Assembly: GCA_036583965.1 (NCBI GenBank)
Contig: JAZBQD010000001.1
Coordinates: 12,983,392 to 13,047,391 of the forward strand
Direction of reading: 5' to 3'
DNA from: Prunella strophiata
Lineage: Eukaryota; Chordata; Aves; Passeriformes; Prunellidae
Length of the DNA: 64,000 nt
Program-made: the position numbers and the translations under genes
The notes under the pieces: generated by a model
What the model was told of the DNA's origin: nothing
What the model saw: only the letters and a program-made list of their open reading frames with translations
Database searches by the model: none
Part shown: in pieces, positions 11,701-24,864 of the stretch
Position numbering within the stretch: position 1 is the stretch's first letter
How the letters are laid out: the number at the start of each line of letters is the position of its first letter

Positions 11701-14700
11701 GATGGCCTCTGCACTGCACTGCATGCAGGGGCAGCAGGCCTGTGCTGCTGCATGCTCTGCAGCCAGCCAGCATCCTCATGGGCTGCATTTGTGCTGCTGT
11801 GTCACAGCCCATGGTCTGTGACACACACAGAGTCTGGGACATGGCCAGAGCAGAGCCCACTGACTCTGCCTGGCCCCAAGAATGAGGAACATTTGCCTTT
11901 TTTTATGGGATATTAATGAAGCTTGGATGAAGGAATGCTGTCTCCTCTATCTGAGCTTCCAAGACTGAAATATCCAAGGAGAACACTTCTGATCCTCTCC
12001 CACCTGGAAGCTGCTGGTCCCCTCTGGCAGAGGCACCACTGACGTGGGGCTGCTTAGAGATCTCAAGGAGCACCTACAAAACACAGGCAAGCTCTACTCT
12101 TGCAGCTGAGCAAGGTACCTGAGCCACTGGGAAGCACCAGGAGCATGGCAAGAACTCAGGAGAGGCATCAGCAGCATCAGCCATGTGGAAATTCCTGGCC
12201 AAGGAAAACAGCTACAGTCAGACTTAGTGCCCAGTCTGTGCCCTGTGTCACTGAGCTGTGCCAGGAGAGTCTGCAGTGCCTTGGCACCAGGGCCTCAGGA
12301 CTTCTCTTGCCTTGAAGCTGAGCTGGCACAAGAAGTTGTCTGCAGCCATCCTGTCAAAGCCATGGCCAAAAACAACAGGGTGAAGGCTTTGGAAGAGCCA
12401 CCCATGCACAGTGTCACTGATTGAAACTGGGACCTGGCTGGCTCAGGGCTTGAGAGCAGCTTTTGTGCAGGTCAGAGGCTGAGATCCTGTGCACCACAGT
12501 GGGGAGCAGAGACCTCTGCTGCTTGGTGCTGCCTGCACTCAGCCCAGATGCAGACAGGCTTCAGAGTCAGGGTGGCTTTTCCAGCAGGGACCATTTTCCT
12601 ATGGTCCTTTTCTCAGGAGACTCTGATGTGTGGGTTGGTTCTGCTCTCCTCCCTGTGGTTTTATTTTTTCTCTCTGTTTTGATGGTCAGAGGGGTAAAGC
12701 TAATTCCCATCTCATATAAAACAATGAATTTGCCTCAATAACAAGAGGTTAAATGTAATTTTATACTGTGGTGTATGATAAGCTATTTATAAATTTCATA
12801 TCACTGCTGGATCGTAAGTCAGAGTTTAAAATAAAGTTTTAATTTAACCATCGTTTTCCAGTGCTGACAGATGAGATAAATACTTTTTTTTTTTCTATAA
12901 AACCTAATTTCAGCAGTGTTTTGCAAAAATCATTAGAAGCTAAGGATTATTTCCCTGGGTTTTTTTTGCTTTGTTTTTCTCCATGTTCCAGTGTTTAGTT
13001 TAATGTTACATTCCATTATAGTAAAAAAAAAAAAGTGTCTGTGGTAATTTGTTCTCCAAGGCCTCTGCTTAAGAGATGGAAGGATTTTCCTTGAGAAGAC
13101 CAATGGAAAGAGATGTCAGCTCATGCCACAGAGGCCTTGGGGCAGCTGCAGCACCTCTCTGAGGCAGAGCCAGCCCTCAGGGCACTGCTGCAAAGCCCAC
13201 TGGCGATTTCACAGTGCTTGAGCAAATCTTGGCATTTCAGGTGACCCCCCAAGAGGCACAGTGGGGCAGGTTTCATGTCTGGAAGGTGAGTTTGAAACAC
13301 AAATCCTCCATCTGCAGGAGGCTTGCATTCCTGGTGCATCCACCGATGAGCTGAGTCCCTTCAGAATTTTTCTGGCTCCTCTCCAGTTTTCCTGCTTGCC
13401 CATGTAAACAGCTTTGAGGAAGATGTTTCTTGCTGCAATCAATCATTTTCATTCTGCAGTAAATAGCTCTTACATCAGCTACCATTGTATTGCTGGTGTA
13501 AAGGCAGCACAACAGAGCACAACCAGGTTGTGAGGTGAGTGGGTCAGATACCGTGCTGGAACAACAAAAACACAGGGAATGTTGAGCTGGGAAATAAAAA
13601 AGGGTTGGTTTTAAAGTGTTTTAAAGCTTCTGTCTGTCTTCTCAGCCCTGCAGTTTACAGCCCATACTTCTCACACTGCCTCCCTGACAGACAAACGAGA
13701 GAGGAAGCTATTTGGAGAGCAAGTCTGTGCTCCTCAGACATGAAAACACTGACACTTGTATCTACATGGGCTGGCCTTTGTCTTTGAGGAGCTTCCAGAA
13801 GCTGAAAATGCCCAGGAAAGGGCCATGCAGAAGGGGAGGGAGGTCTTCTTCTGGGGGGCTGCCATGGCACTCAGGCTGAGTGATGGTGACACCCAGGGGA
13901 TGTCACTGATGCACCAGCTGTGATAATCCTTTCAGTGGGAACAGGTGCTGGGGGATAATCCTGCTGTTTTTCTTGGTTGTGGTTCTCTTCAGTCACTAAG
14001 ACAGAGCAAACAGGATTATCCCAGCAGCAGTTCAGGAGGTGAAGGTTTTGGTGCTGCATGCCCAGGGCTCTGGGGATGTTTGTTTCCCTGGGAGGTGCTG
14101 GCTCTGCAGAGCAGCCTGTCCTGCTGGGGACAGCCAGCTGGGCTTGGCTGGCTGCTCCTGAGGCTCCCACCCAGACTGCCCCTCAGGGATGAGGGCTGAA
14201 TCCCAGGTGCAGAGCTGCTGCTCTCTACAGCTGTCCCAGGAAGATGCCCTCCCCAGGATCCCAGACAATGTGGGATGGAGACTGCCCAGCTGTGCATGGT
14301 CCCAAACCCTGGCTGGGCCAAGGACTGCCAGGGGAGCTGGGAGGGACAGGGGTGGCAGCTCTGCCAGGTTTTCCTTAGCCAGGAAGGTCTGAGGCACTAC
14401 AGACACCCTGGGGGCTCACAGTGACCCAGCCTGTCCTGACCCTGGGAAATTTCTGTGCCTGAAGTTGTAGGTGCAGGCTCATGCCTCCAGCAGACTTTAA
14501 TGTGCTGTCAGGTTTTGTTTTAAATCCCTGGGGTGCTGCACTCATCCATCCCCTCTCAGCCCAGCTCCACTGTTCTTAGACCAGCCTGCACCCTGGTGAC
14601 TGTCCTTGCCATGCAAAGCCATTGCTCTCTGCTCCTGTTTCACCACCTTTGCTCTGCTGATAACAACCCCTGACCCCCCCTGTGATTCCCTTCTCCACCA

Positions 14701-16289
14701 GGGGAGGAGGGCACGTGAGGTTCTTGGAATCAGCCTCTGTGCACAAACACTGCTCCCCACTGCTGCCTTGTTTCAGGGCTTCCCTGGCCCCTGATTTCAG
14801 CAGCAGCACAGCAACTTGATCTTGGCTTCATGCTTTTGTGGCAATCTGGGCCCAAGGCTGTTTTAAATGGAAAGCTACAAGTGAGCACATGTGTACAGCA
14901 CAGAGACACTGAACTGCAGGAGGAGGAACGGGGACGTGCAGGGCTGGTAAAGCTCCAGCTTGCAGTTGTGCTGATAAGGCAGTTTCCAAGAAATTGCCCA
15001 GCCCTTAAATTCTAGAAGCTCTCTCTTCCCAGGTCAACAACCTTCTATGGACTGAATCCTGGTGTCACTCTACAAGCAAACACAGGCCAGGCTGGACCTT
15101 CTGCAGATGGTACAAAAAAGAGAACCTGTGTTGCTAAGAAGGGGTCCAGGCACCCTCTGGCACAGGAAGCCAAAACACACCATGAGAAGCACATTGGTAA
15201 CTCTGGAAGTTTGGGAAAGCACAAGAAAATGCACTTCAACTTCATTCTTGTTTGGGCAAGCCTCCTCCTTGCCTGAGAGGGGATGAAGGTGGTGTTAGCT
15301 GAGCTGCTCTCCCTGTGCCAGCAGTGGGCTGCAGTGCTGCCACACCTGGGCTCCCCCCAAGGTCTCCCCTCTTCTGGAGGAGCATTCCATCAGCTCCACA
15401 CCCTGCTCTTGGCCAGCCTTACCTTCAGACAGGAGCAAATCTCTCTTTGAAGAGCAGAATTTCCACAGCATCCCACAGCTCCATTAGCAAAAAATGTTCA
15501 GTGTGGCTCTAGTGGGAACACAGGCAGGGCTGACTGGACCCATTTTTTTGGCTCCCTCATTTCACAGGGATATTTTAAAATATCTTCTGCAGGTGCAGGA
15601 GTTGACACAACAGAGCATGCACTGTGTTAGAGTCTGCCCAGCTTGTGTGTAAACACCACTGGTCCCCTTTTCAAACTCCTAGGGGTTGTTTGGTAAACAC
15701 AAAATACTTCACCTAATTTCCAAACCACGTGGGGCTGGTGGAGGACACCAGGTCCCTGCCAGGGCTGGCAGCAGAGCCAGGCAGAGGCTTCCACCTGCTG
15801 GGCTCTCCTTGGTGAGAGCTGCTCAGAACCTCTCTGTGGTGCCACTTGCAGCCTGGCAGGAGCACTGTGTGCATGGCACAAGCCCCCCTGGCCAGCCCTG
15901 TGTCACCAACAGCCCTGGACATGTGAGCCCTGTGAGCAGTGAGGATGCTTGGTCAGTAGCCTTGGGCACCTGACCTGTTTCTTGCTCATTTTGTGTCTTC
16001 CAGAGTCTGTTTCTCTTCCCTGCTGACCCCACATCACAGGGTCATCTTTCTGAGCTGAGGAAAATTGCTAAAATTCTGCTGAATTGGGGAACCTGTTATT
16101 TCCCCATCGAAACTTGCTCCTACCAAACCCAAAATGACTCTTCCAGCAGCCCACAGAGAGGGGCAATAAAATTCACGTGTGTGGGATGGGCACATGCCTG
16201 AATTTGAGTGTGGTTCCAGTCTGGAAATCTTCATGGGAAACAGCCTTGCATGTTTAGGGTGATGGTGGCAGAGTGTGGCCTCAGCTCTG
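8726..16289. other. Intergenic, nothing recognised
   Basis: Unique DNA with no recognised exon. AT-rich blocks at about 12,690-12,880 and a purine-rich block at 10,558-10,690 look different from their surroundings and could be conserved non-coding elements, but one sequence cannot show that. Confidence 0.55.
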
Positions 16290-16745
16290 CTGTGCAGTGT
16301 CACCCTGCAGTGTCACCTTCAGTGTCACCCTGCAGTGTCACCCTGCAGTGTCACTGTGCAGTGTCACCCTGCAGTGTCACTGTGCAGTGTCACCCTGCAG
16401 TGTCACTGTGCAGTGTCACCCTGCAGTGTCACCCTGCAGTGTCACCTGCAGTGTCACCCTGCAGTGTCACCCTGCAGTGTCACCTGCAGTGTCACCCTGC
16501 AGTGTCACCCTGCAGTGTCACCTGCAGTGTCACCCTGCAGTGTCACCTGGATTATCACCATGCAGTGTCACCCTGCAGTGTCACCCTGGATTATCACGAT
16601 GCAGTGTCACCCTGCAGTGTCACTGTGCAGTGTCACCCTGCAGTGTCACCCTGGATTATCACCATGCAGTGTCACCTTGCAGTGTCACCCTGGATTATCA
16701 CGATGCAGTGTCACCATGCAGTGTCACCCTGCAGTGTCACATGCA
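16290..16745. repeat. 13-bp minisatellite (TGCAGTGTCACCC)n with composite units
   Basis: About 35 units of TGCAGTGTCACCC with 12-bp (one C lost) and TGTGCAGTGTCAC variants. In the right third, GGATTATCAC(C/G) units interrupt the array at about 16,549, 16,588, 16,653 and 16,692. These spacings are 39, 65 and 39 bases, all multiples of 13. Open frames across the array (motifs SVTLQCHPAVSP and the like) are periodicity artefacts. Confidence 0.96.
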
Positions 16746-19700
16746 GGCAGCACTCACGAGCAGCCAGGCCAGGTCTCAGGGCTGCTGCATTTGGGAGGGT
16801 GCAGAGCCTGGCCTGGGCAATGCAGGAAACCCAGGGCCGTGTTTGTCCCATCTGAGTTCTGCAGCTGACCCTGACTCCTGCAGCCCTGGGGTCAAGGCCC
16901 TTGGCACCCGTTCAGGATGGGCACTTTGTGGATCTTGCAGTGCTGAGCACTCCCTGCTGCAGCTCCAGGGGGCTCATGAAGCTGCAGCATGTGCATTTCT
17001 GGGGCAGAGACTCTGATTTTGCACCAAGCTCACTGGATGCTATTGACACAGCTTCTTTTTTGTTTGAGCTGCTCTACCAAGCTGCCCTGAGCCTCGACAG
17101 GGCAATGCTGACTTGCACCTACAATGCATCAGGCTTCATCTTCCCAGCCAGCCAGGCTCTGGGAAAGTCACTGGAAGGACTCCAGTGGCTTCCAAATAGG
17201 AGTTGACTCATGCCCCATGAGATCAAAACAAAATGTCTCTGCATGTGAAAAAATATTATGGAAACTGTATCATTCATGCACGAAAGCCTCACTTCAAGTT
17301 TATCATATAAAATACATAATATTGTAAATGGAAAGAAAAAATTTCCACAAGGCTTGGTATGCATGAAAATTATTGGCATGTGAAAATGTCTCTTCCCATA
17401 AACACAGCTGCAGTCTGGTACACAAGCAGGCATCCAAAATGGGGAATCTTGGTCCCTTTCTGCTCTTCTTCAAAACTCTCCCTTTCTGTAGCAGTAATTA
17501 CTTTCCAGACTCACCCCTGGAGTAACCCAGAGTGAAGGCTTAGGATGGAGTGACCGTTCTGAGGTGGTGGGGCAGTGTGACAGGTACTTCAGGAGCTCAC
17601 AGGTCCAGCAGCAGCAGCACCTGAGAGCCCTGCCTGGCACAGAGATGTGCTCAGAGCCCCCAAGGCCAGCCTGCAGCACTTGGCTCACTCAGCTCTTTGC
17701 CAGAGGTCTGAGTCTGGGGTCAGATCCTGCCCCCCTGGAGCTGGCCAGGCTGTGGCCATGCTGCTCAGCAGTGCAGATTCCCTGCCATTCCCTCAGCCCA
17801 CACCTGCAGCCTGGTCACATTCCAGCAGGAGTGCCATGGTCCAGGGAGCAGGAGTTAGCATTTCACCTTGAGGAAACGAGCAGAGGATGGCTCTGCAGGC
17901 ACAGCAAAAGTAACTCTGAGGGGGAAAATGAATTAATGTGGGTATTAACCAGCAATTTGTCATACAGCCTCTAGAGTCAGCTTTTGGTGCTGTGAAGTGT
18001 GCTGTGAAAAGCACTGGATGCTTCTGTACCTGCTCTGGCTGCTCTGAAGCTCTCCAGCACTGGGAGCAGGGGGATACCCCCAAGCCTGCTCACTGCCCAG
18101 CAGTGGGAGCAGCCAGGATGAGCACTGCAGCTGCTGCTGCTGCCCCACCCGTGCCCAGGGGCCATGGGGCAGGCTGCAGCTCAGCCCTTCCCTCTGTGCC
18201 ACGCTTCCCTCCCTGGCTGGGAGCACCAGGAGCTGCAGAGGTGCTGCCTGTCCCCTCCTGGGCTGCACCTGACACACTTCCCATTCATCACTCTGCAGTG
18301 CCTCAGAGTCCCCTCCCTGTGACACCCCTGTGGCACCAGGATCCCACCACACACCCTCCAGCAGCTGAATGTAAACACAGTGGAGATTCCAGCAGCCCAA
18401 GGAGCCAAGTGAAATGACCCACCTGCACCATTTGTCCCCTGCTGCCACAAAGTGACCCATTTCTCCCCAAAGCTCAGGCAGTTCAGCACAGCTGGCCACA
18501 CTGTGCCAGCCCAGCACTGACCCCAGGCCTACAGAGGAGAGCTCTGGGCTGCCTGAGAGGACTTCTGGCTCTCATGCTCTCCTGCCTCAGCATCATGGGG
18601 TGCCTGTGGAATGTTCCTCAGCTAACTGGGCTGTACTGGTTCCCTGCTGGAGCTGACTGACCCCCAGCTGACACCAGGAGCCATCCAGCTGCGATGACCA
18701 AACTCTTCTTACATCCCAGAACTCTGACAAATAAATGTTTCTTGAAAATAAGCTGGTGTTTTGTTTTGGGAAATGAGAAACCATCTTCCCTGGTTGCTGG
18801 TGTGCAGAGGGCAGAGCCTCACAAGGACCTCAGGGCACCAAGCAGTGACAGGAGCATCTTGCTTGCCTGCCCCCCCAGCTCTCCTCTCCTCCTTTGATGG
18901 GTTTGGAATGAGCTCTGGAGCTCTAACTGCCCAGAGTAATGATGTGTGAAAGCTCACTTTCATTTTTCACTCTACTTTTTTGGAAGGTGGAACATTTTAG
19001 AGTTGACAGTACCATGCTAAAGCCATATGAGGCAAGTAACTATTTTTAACCAGATGGAGACTATCTGAGAGTCTACTGCTGAATCATTTCAAACAAGGAA
19101 GAAATCATGGAATCCAAATGGAGGCGTGGGAGGGATGGGGGTGGGAAGGTTTTTATCACACACTTATCCCAATAACTGTCCAACTGCTTCAAAACTTAAG
19201 ACCACTTAACTGGAAATGCCTGTGGGGTCACTTCAAAGCAGTGGCTGCATTTTACAAAATGCTCCTGCTCTGAGAGAGAGGCAGATCCTCAGGTTAGAGC
19301 AGCTTGAGGGGCTCCCTGTGCTCACCAACCCCCTTTGCATCCTGCACCATGCTCTGAGCTGTGCCAGGGGGGAGAAGACACTTTCCCATCTTGGCACTGC
19401 CCTTCTCTGGGCCCCCATCACCAGGTACCTGATGGGTGCAATGTGCTCAACTCCTCTGGGGTGAGAGGAGAAGGGGTGGTCTCAGCCCTGCTCTGGATGC
19501 CCTGCCAGGGAAGGCTCTGCTTCTGCCTCCCCTGCCCATTCCAGCACGGGGGTGATGCTCCAAACAAAGAGAGTTTGCCAGGTGAAATTGGCCTTGTGGA
19601 TAAACTGAGGGATTTTCATCACATTTCCTTCATCTGGCACACCTCAGAACACACCTCACCTTGCAACAAGAGGCCTTTCTCACTGGCAGCCAGTGGACTG

Positions 19701-22700
19701 AGGCAGCCCCTCACACAAGCAAAGGGGAGCCAGGAAGCACAGCTGAGTTACAGCAGCCTGGCAGGCCAAATGCCTGTCACTGTCTGTGTGAATTAATGTA
19801 CAGCCTGTTTATAGGGGGTGGCACCCACACCCATGATGTGTAGCTTTGGCTAGGTCTGTTTAACTCCATTGCAGGTGCAGCATTGGCTGGTTCCATGCAG
19901 GAATGTGGCACTGCCTGGGCACACCATGGTGCCAAAACAAGGCTTGGGGGAACATTTCTGCATTCAGCCCCAGCAAAAGTGAAGGCTTGGTGATCTGCAA
20001 TGTCTTCCCAATTTGCAATGGGAAATCAAACCTCCTTCCCTGACCTAGTTTGGTACTTGGCCACTAGCCTGTCTTCTCAGTATCACTGAAATCATGAGTG
20101 TGACACATGCCCTTAGCCCCCTTTAGACAAATCTCTTGGCTCTGATTTCCCAAAATCTGCTGCTCCTGGGATCCTCTGCACTGAGAACAAAAGTCAAACC
20201 CTGTCCTGGCTTTGCAGTTCAGCATGGGCAGGGCAGAGTGAGCAGAGATGACACCAAGGCATTGTGAAGTCCTGTGTCTGCTTGTCACACAACAAAACAT
20301 TATTTTGTGGAGACAGAAAAGTTCAAATTAACTTTCTCTTCCAAGCCATCAATATCATCTACAGAAGGAATCTTGCACATTAAGAGTACTTTTAGCTCCC
20401 AGCTCAGTGGCATCCTCAAATGAGGAGCATATTGGCCATGCTCTCTCCAGCATCTGCTGCACTGCAGCTGCCTCTGCAAACATCCTAAATGTGAGCTATG
20501 AGACCAGGTGGGCAAATTTAGCAAAAGGGGTGGGATAGATCCCCTTTAAAAGGGGTCAGGGTCAGTGTCTTCAGCATGGAGAGTGGAGTTCAGGATAAAT
20601 GATCTTGGAACTCAATGGTTTTAAGAGCATTTGTGAAGTGAGAGGGACACAGCAGGGTCTGCTGCCACCTCCAAACACCTCTGCACAACACCCAGGGCAC
20701 TGCACAGCCCAGCTCCACCCTGGCTGGTCACTGCTGTCACTGCAGCAAGTGACAGCAAGTGTCACCTTGTGGCTTTGCTCTCCCTCTGCAGTGAGCAGCA
20801 AGGCTCCCTGTTGTGTCAAATGCAGCTCCTTGTGGGCTGTAGGGCTGTGGAGAAAAGGATGGCCTCTCCCATGGGACTTGGCCTTCACTTGGGATCCCCA
20901 GCCATGGAGAAGACCAGAACTTCCCTTGCAGACCTTCTCTTCTCCTTTTTCTGGTTGTTTGTGACCTCAGCCCTCTCTGGAGGCAGGGCTGTGGGAGGTG
21001 GTGGCTCCTGCTCTGGCACAGCCCAGCCTGGTGCCAGCTGATGTCACCAGCCTGGCATCCAGCACACTCACACACCACGTGTGGCTTGTCCCATCCCTGT
21101 CCCTGCAATCCTGAGGAACAAGGACTGACACATGTTTTTTCCAGAAAGTCAGCTCTTCAGATGGAATTAATTCTGATTTCCAGGTGCTTCCTCCTCCGCA
21201 CAACTGATGAAGACTTCCTGAACCTAACGGCCAAGGCTGCTCCAAGCCAGGACATTTAAATTAATCTTTTGTTCTTGGGGACTTTCTGTAGCTTGGTGAC
21301 TCTGGGTGCTGCTTCTTTCTCACTCACAGACCGAGGTCCTGCAGCTGCTGGCAAAGAGGGGGAAGAGGAGGGCAGGGTGGGAAGTGGCTTGTCTGGGGTC
21401 TGAGCCTGTGGGGAGGCTCCACTGAGAGCTCCTGGCAGAGCTGCTGTCTGTGCAGCCTGGGGTCCACCACAAATGGCCTCAAGTGAGCCTGCAGCTGCAT
21501 CCCACTGTCTGAGGGGGAGGCCAGAGCTCACCAGGAGATCCTGAGGATGTGGTGACTGAAGGCTGGGTTTAAAGGCACCAGATGACCTCTCCTTCCCAGT
21601 TTGAGGGGGTGCTTCTTGAGTAGGATGTCTGCTTTTGAGCAACACTGTGTCCTGTAGGTTCTCTGTGCATTAAGAGGAACTGAGATTTTGATGGGAACAC
21701 CTTGTGTTGTACATCTATTTCCTCTCTCTCACTTATCAGGGCTTGGATCATGTTGCTTATGTTAAAGTCCAAAATACAAATGAATTTGTGAAGCATGAAA
21801 AACAATTGCTCCTCATCAGTATATACCCCACAAGCACATCCCATTAGTAAGGGGTGATGAGTGAATAAAATGCCTTTTATTCTCTGATGGAGAAATTTTT
21901 ATTCGCTCTTTTTAGCATAATTTAATGTTGGGTCTGAGCCAGGATGTTTTTATTTTTGTGTGGATCTGCATTTGCATTTTCTCATGGCTAGTCTATAACC
22001 TGACTGCATTGCCAGTACACATAGTGCTGGAATCACAACATTTTCAGAGCCTGTAAAAGAAGTGGAGTAGAAATCTGGAGACCATACCCCACACCTGTGT
22101 GCTACCTGCAGTGCAACCACCAGTAGCTTATCTTACGGGTACAACCTCTCCTGACACAGATCTCAAAGATCCATTGGTAAAGTGTATTTCTTCTTTTTTC
22201 AAGCATTTCCTTATCCAGCTTTTTATTTGAGCAAGAGGCAATGTCCTGGTGCTGAGCTGCAGCTTTCCTGCCTTGCCCTCCTCACCAGGCGGGTCTGTCC
22301 TAGCAGGGATTTTAAATGTGGTAGACTTTAAACCACCAGTTTAAAATGTACAAACCTCAATGTGAAGTCTTCGTGGTTACTGCAGAATTACCCCTAAGGG
22401 ACAGGGCTGGTTGATGCTTTCAGTAAGGTCAAGTCCCTCTTGTTAATTCTGGTTTTACTTGTGCCTGCGCTTGTGCCAGGCGGGAGGCCGACACCCTGTT
22501 ACACAAGCGAATGTCGTCGGTGTTTTCCTCCCTGATTGTTCTGCGTGTCGTTTGGGTTCCACGAGCAGCACTCAGCTGATGTCATTGCATCACTTTAATG
22601 GTGTTTTTCTTGGCTGCAGGTTTGATTTTCTTGGCGTTGCAGCCAGGGCATCTCTGCAGACACGGACACTCGATGGCTGCACCTCGCCGCTTCCCCTTGC

Positions 22701-24185
22701 GCGCACCTCGCGCTCGCCCCTGACAAACCAAACTGCAAAGGGCTGGCTTTGCAATTCCTCCCTGGCCTGGTCACAATGCCAACACACTCCTCTGCTCCTT
22801 TCATTTTCATCTATCAGTATTTGGATTAAAGTTTTTACGTACTACATGAAATCTTTAAAGTTTTCATCATGACAGCAGTGCCTAGAAGATGCCTGCAAGG
22901 ATCAGAAGAATTTGTTCTGCACAGGCAAAGCCCAGCACTCCTGGTTGTCAAGTGCTTCTGCTCTAACCTTCCCATGGGACAGCAAAGGGGTAAGGACAGG
23001 AAAATGGGATCAGCAGGAAATGGTGATGCAGTGTTACCCATCATGATGGATGCATATGCTTGGCATCAGTCATTTTCAGACCTTTGCCAGCAGCTGTGCA
23101 AAGGGTTTTCAGAGGAACTTGGAAGGACATCTAGGAACTTTTGAGTGGTCACATTTTGCTTGCCCTTTTCTGGATGCACATCTTCACAACAGAATGAGTC
23201 TGGGATTATATTTTTTTTCCTGGGCTGTTTAGCAAAGCCATTCCTTATTCCTAGCAGTTCTTCTTTCAAGGTATCTCCAGTAACACAGGTATCCTAAAAG
23301 AGTAGTGCAGGGCCCTTGATGGACTCATGCAAATCCTCACGTTTTTTGTTCCCAGTACTGTTATAACACAATTTGGCCTTCCTTGTATGAGCTGACAGTC
23401 AAATCATACATGTATATTTTGCCAGCTGAGAGCTGTGTTTTCTTATATATTACCAATTATATTTCTTGCCTGTGCTGTCTGTAAAAGAAAAACAAAGCAA
23501 TCAGCTCCCCCCAAAAGAACCTCCTTCTTCTCTAAACTCATCAAAATTTAGAATCTGCATCTTCCTTTCCTCTCCCCCTGCCCATGCACTTTACTTCTGT
23601 GCTCTCTGCCCAGGGCATGGTCCTGCACTGCTGTGTCCTGCTCCTCAGAGGAAACACAATGTCAGGAATCACAAAGCTGAGTGAGGTCTGGCAGGGGCTG
23701 GGGTCCCTGGCTCCCACACAGGCACTGAACTCCCAGAAGCATGGAGAGGAAGGAGGGAAAGAGAAAATTGATGGGGCTGTGAGCTGACACACAGACCAGA
23801 ACAGGCAGATGCTTCCCAGAAGGAACCTCCAAAGTAAATATGGACTATGCAAGCCATTTCTGTGCCTCATTTCCAAAGAGAGACTTTTCTGTTTCACATG
23901 TAGCCACTCAGAAATGCATGTTTGGATGCTCCAGGGTTGAACACAGAGAAGTTAAGATCATGCTGTCAGCTGCACTCCAGATCTGGGCATGCAGCACTCT
24001 GAGCTCATTCTGAGGAGGAGAAGGAAAGCCATGACACTCCAAAAGCAACTTGGGTTTGCTCTTGTGCCAGGATGGCCTCTCTAGAAAAAAAAATTTTCTT
24101 TCTCCACATCCCTCAGTCTTTAACCAGCTAGCCAGTCTCCTTACTCTCCCCTATATGTTGATTTTAGGCCTTTTTTGGGGACAAG
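16746..24185. other. Intergenic, no gene recognised; holds one CpG islet
   Basis: GC-rich, CpG-poor DNA full of short overlapping open frames without homology that I recognise. The only outstanding block is the CpG islet at 22,449-22,735. Confidence 0.55.
22449..22735. promoter_or_regulatory. Isolated CpG-rich islet (intergenic)
   Basis: About 19 CpGs in 290 bases, densest at 22,681-22,730, in otherwise CpG-poor DNA. No gene start, TATA box or recognised coding exon is attached to it. A candidate regulatory or alternative promoter element only. Confidence 0.3.
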
Positions 24186-24864
24186 CAGCATCCCTGAGGA
24201 GAAGGAGTTGGGGGTGCTGGTGGATGAGAAGCTTGGCATGAGCTGGCAGAGTGTGCTGGCAGCCCAGAAAGCCAAACATGTCCTGGGCTGCTAAAGGAGC
24301 GTGGCCAGCAGGCCAGATTCTCCCCCTCTGCTCCACTCGGGTGAGACCCCACCTGGAATGCTGCATCCACCTCTGGGGGACCAGCAGAAGAAGGATAAGG
24401 ACTTGTTGGAGAAAGTTCAGAGGAGGACAACAAAGATACTCAGGGGGCTGAAGTACCACTGCTATGAAAACAGGTGGAGAAAGTTGGGATTGTTCAGCCT
24501 GGAGAAGAGAAGGCTCCAGGGAGAACTTGGAGCACTTTCCAGTACCTAAAGGAGCTAGAAGAGAGATAGAGAGGGACTATTTATAAATGTTTGTAGGGGT
24601 AGGACAAGGGGGAATGGCTTCAAACTGAAAGAGGGCAGGTTTGGGTAGATATCAGGAAGGAATTCTTTACTGTGAGGTTGGTGAGGCACTGGCACAAGTT
24701 GAACAGGGAAGTTGTGGGTGCCCCATCCATGGATGTGTTCAGGGCCAGGTTGGATGGGGCTTGGAGCAACCTGGTCTAGTGGAAGGTGTCCCCAGTGGCA
24801 GTGGGCTTGGAAATTGATGGCTTTTAAAGCCCTTTCCAATCAAATGATCCTGTGATTCTGTGAT
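24186..24864 (+). mobile_element. CR1 LINE fragment, 5'-truncated, 3' end intact
   Basis: The left part encodes the C-terminal end of the CR1 ORF2 protein, with the frame broken several times: [14 protein letters not shown], then [16 protein letters not shown], then in another frame [16 protein letters not shown] and [15 protein letters not shown]. The 3' UTR follows (AAGGAATTCTTTACTGTGAG, then TTGGATGGGGCTTGGAGC). The element ends with two octamers of the ATTCTGTG type at 24,847-24,862, the characteristic avian CR1 terminus. It is dead, truncated at the 5' end as most CR1 copies are. No target-site duplication was recognised. Confidence 0.95.

Noticed and set aside
16208..17016. Overlapping 197-247-codon plus-strand frames as a Ser/Cys/His-rich protein
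   Set aside because: All three frames are open over a 13-bp minisatellite; the sequence outside the array shows no recognised domain.
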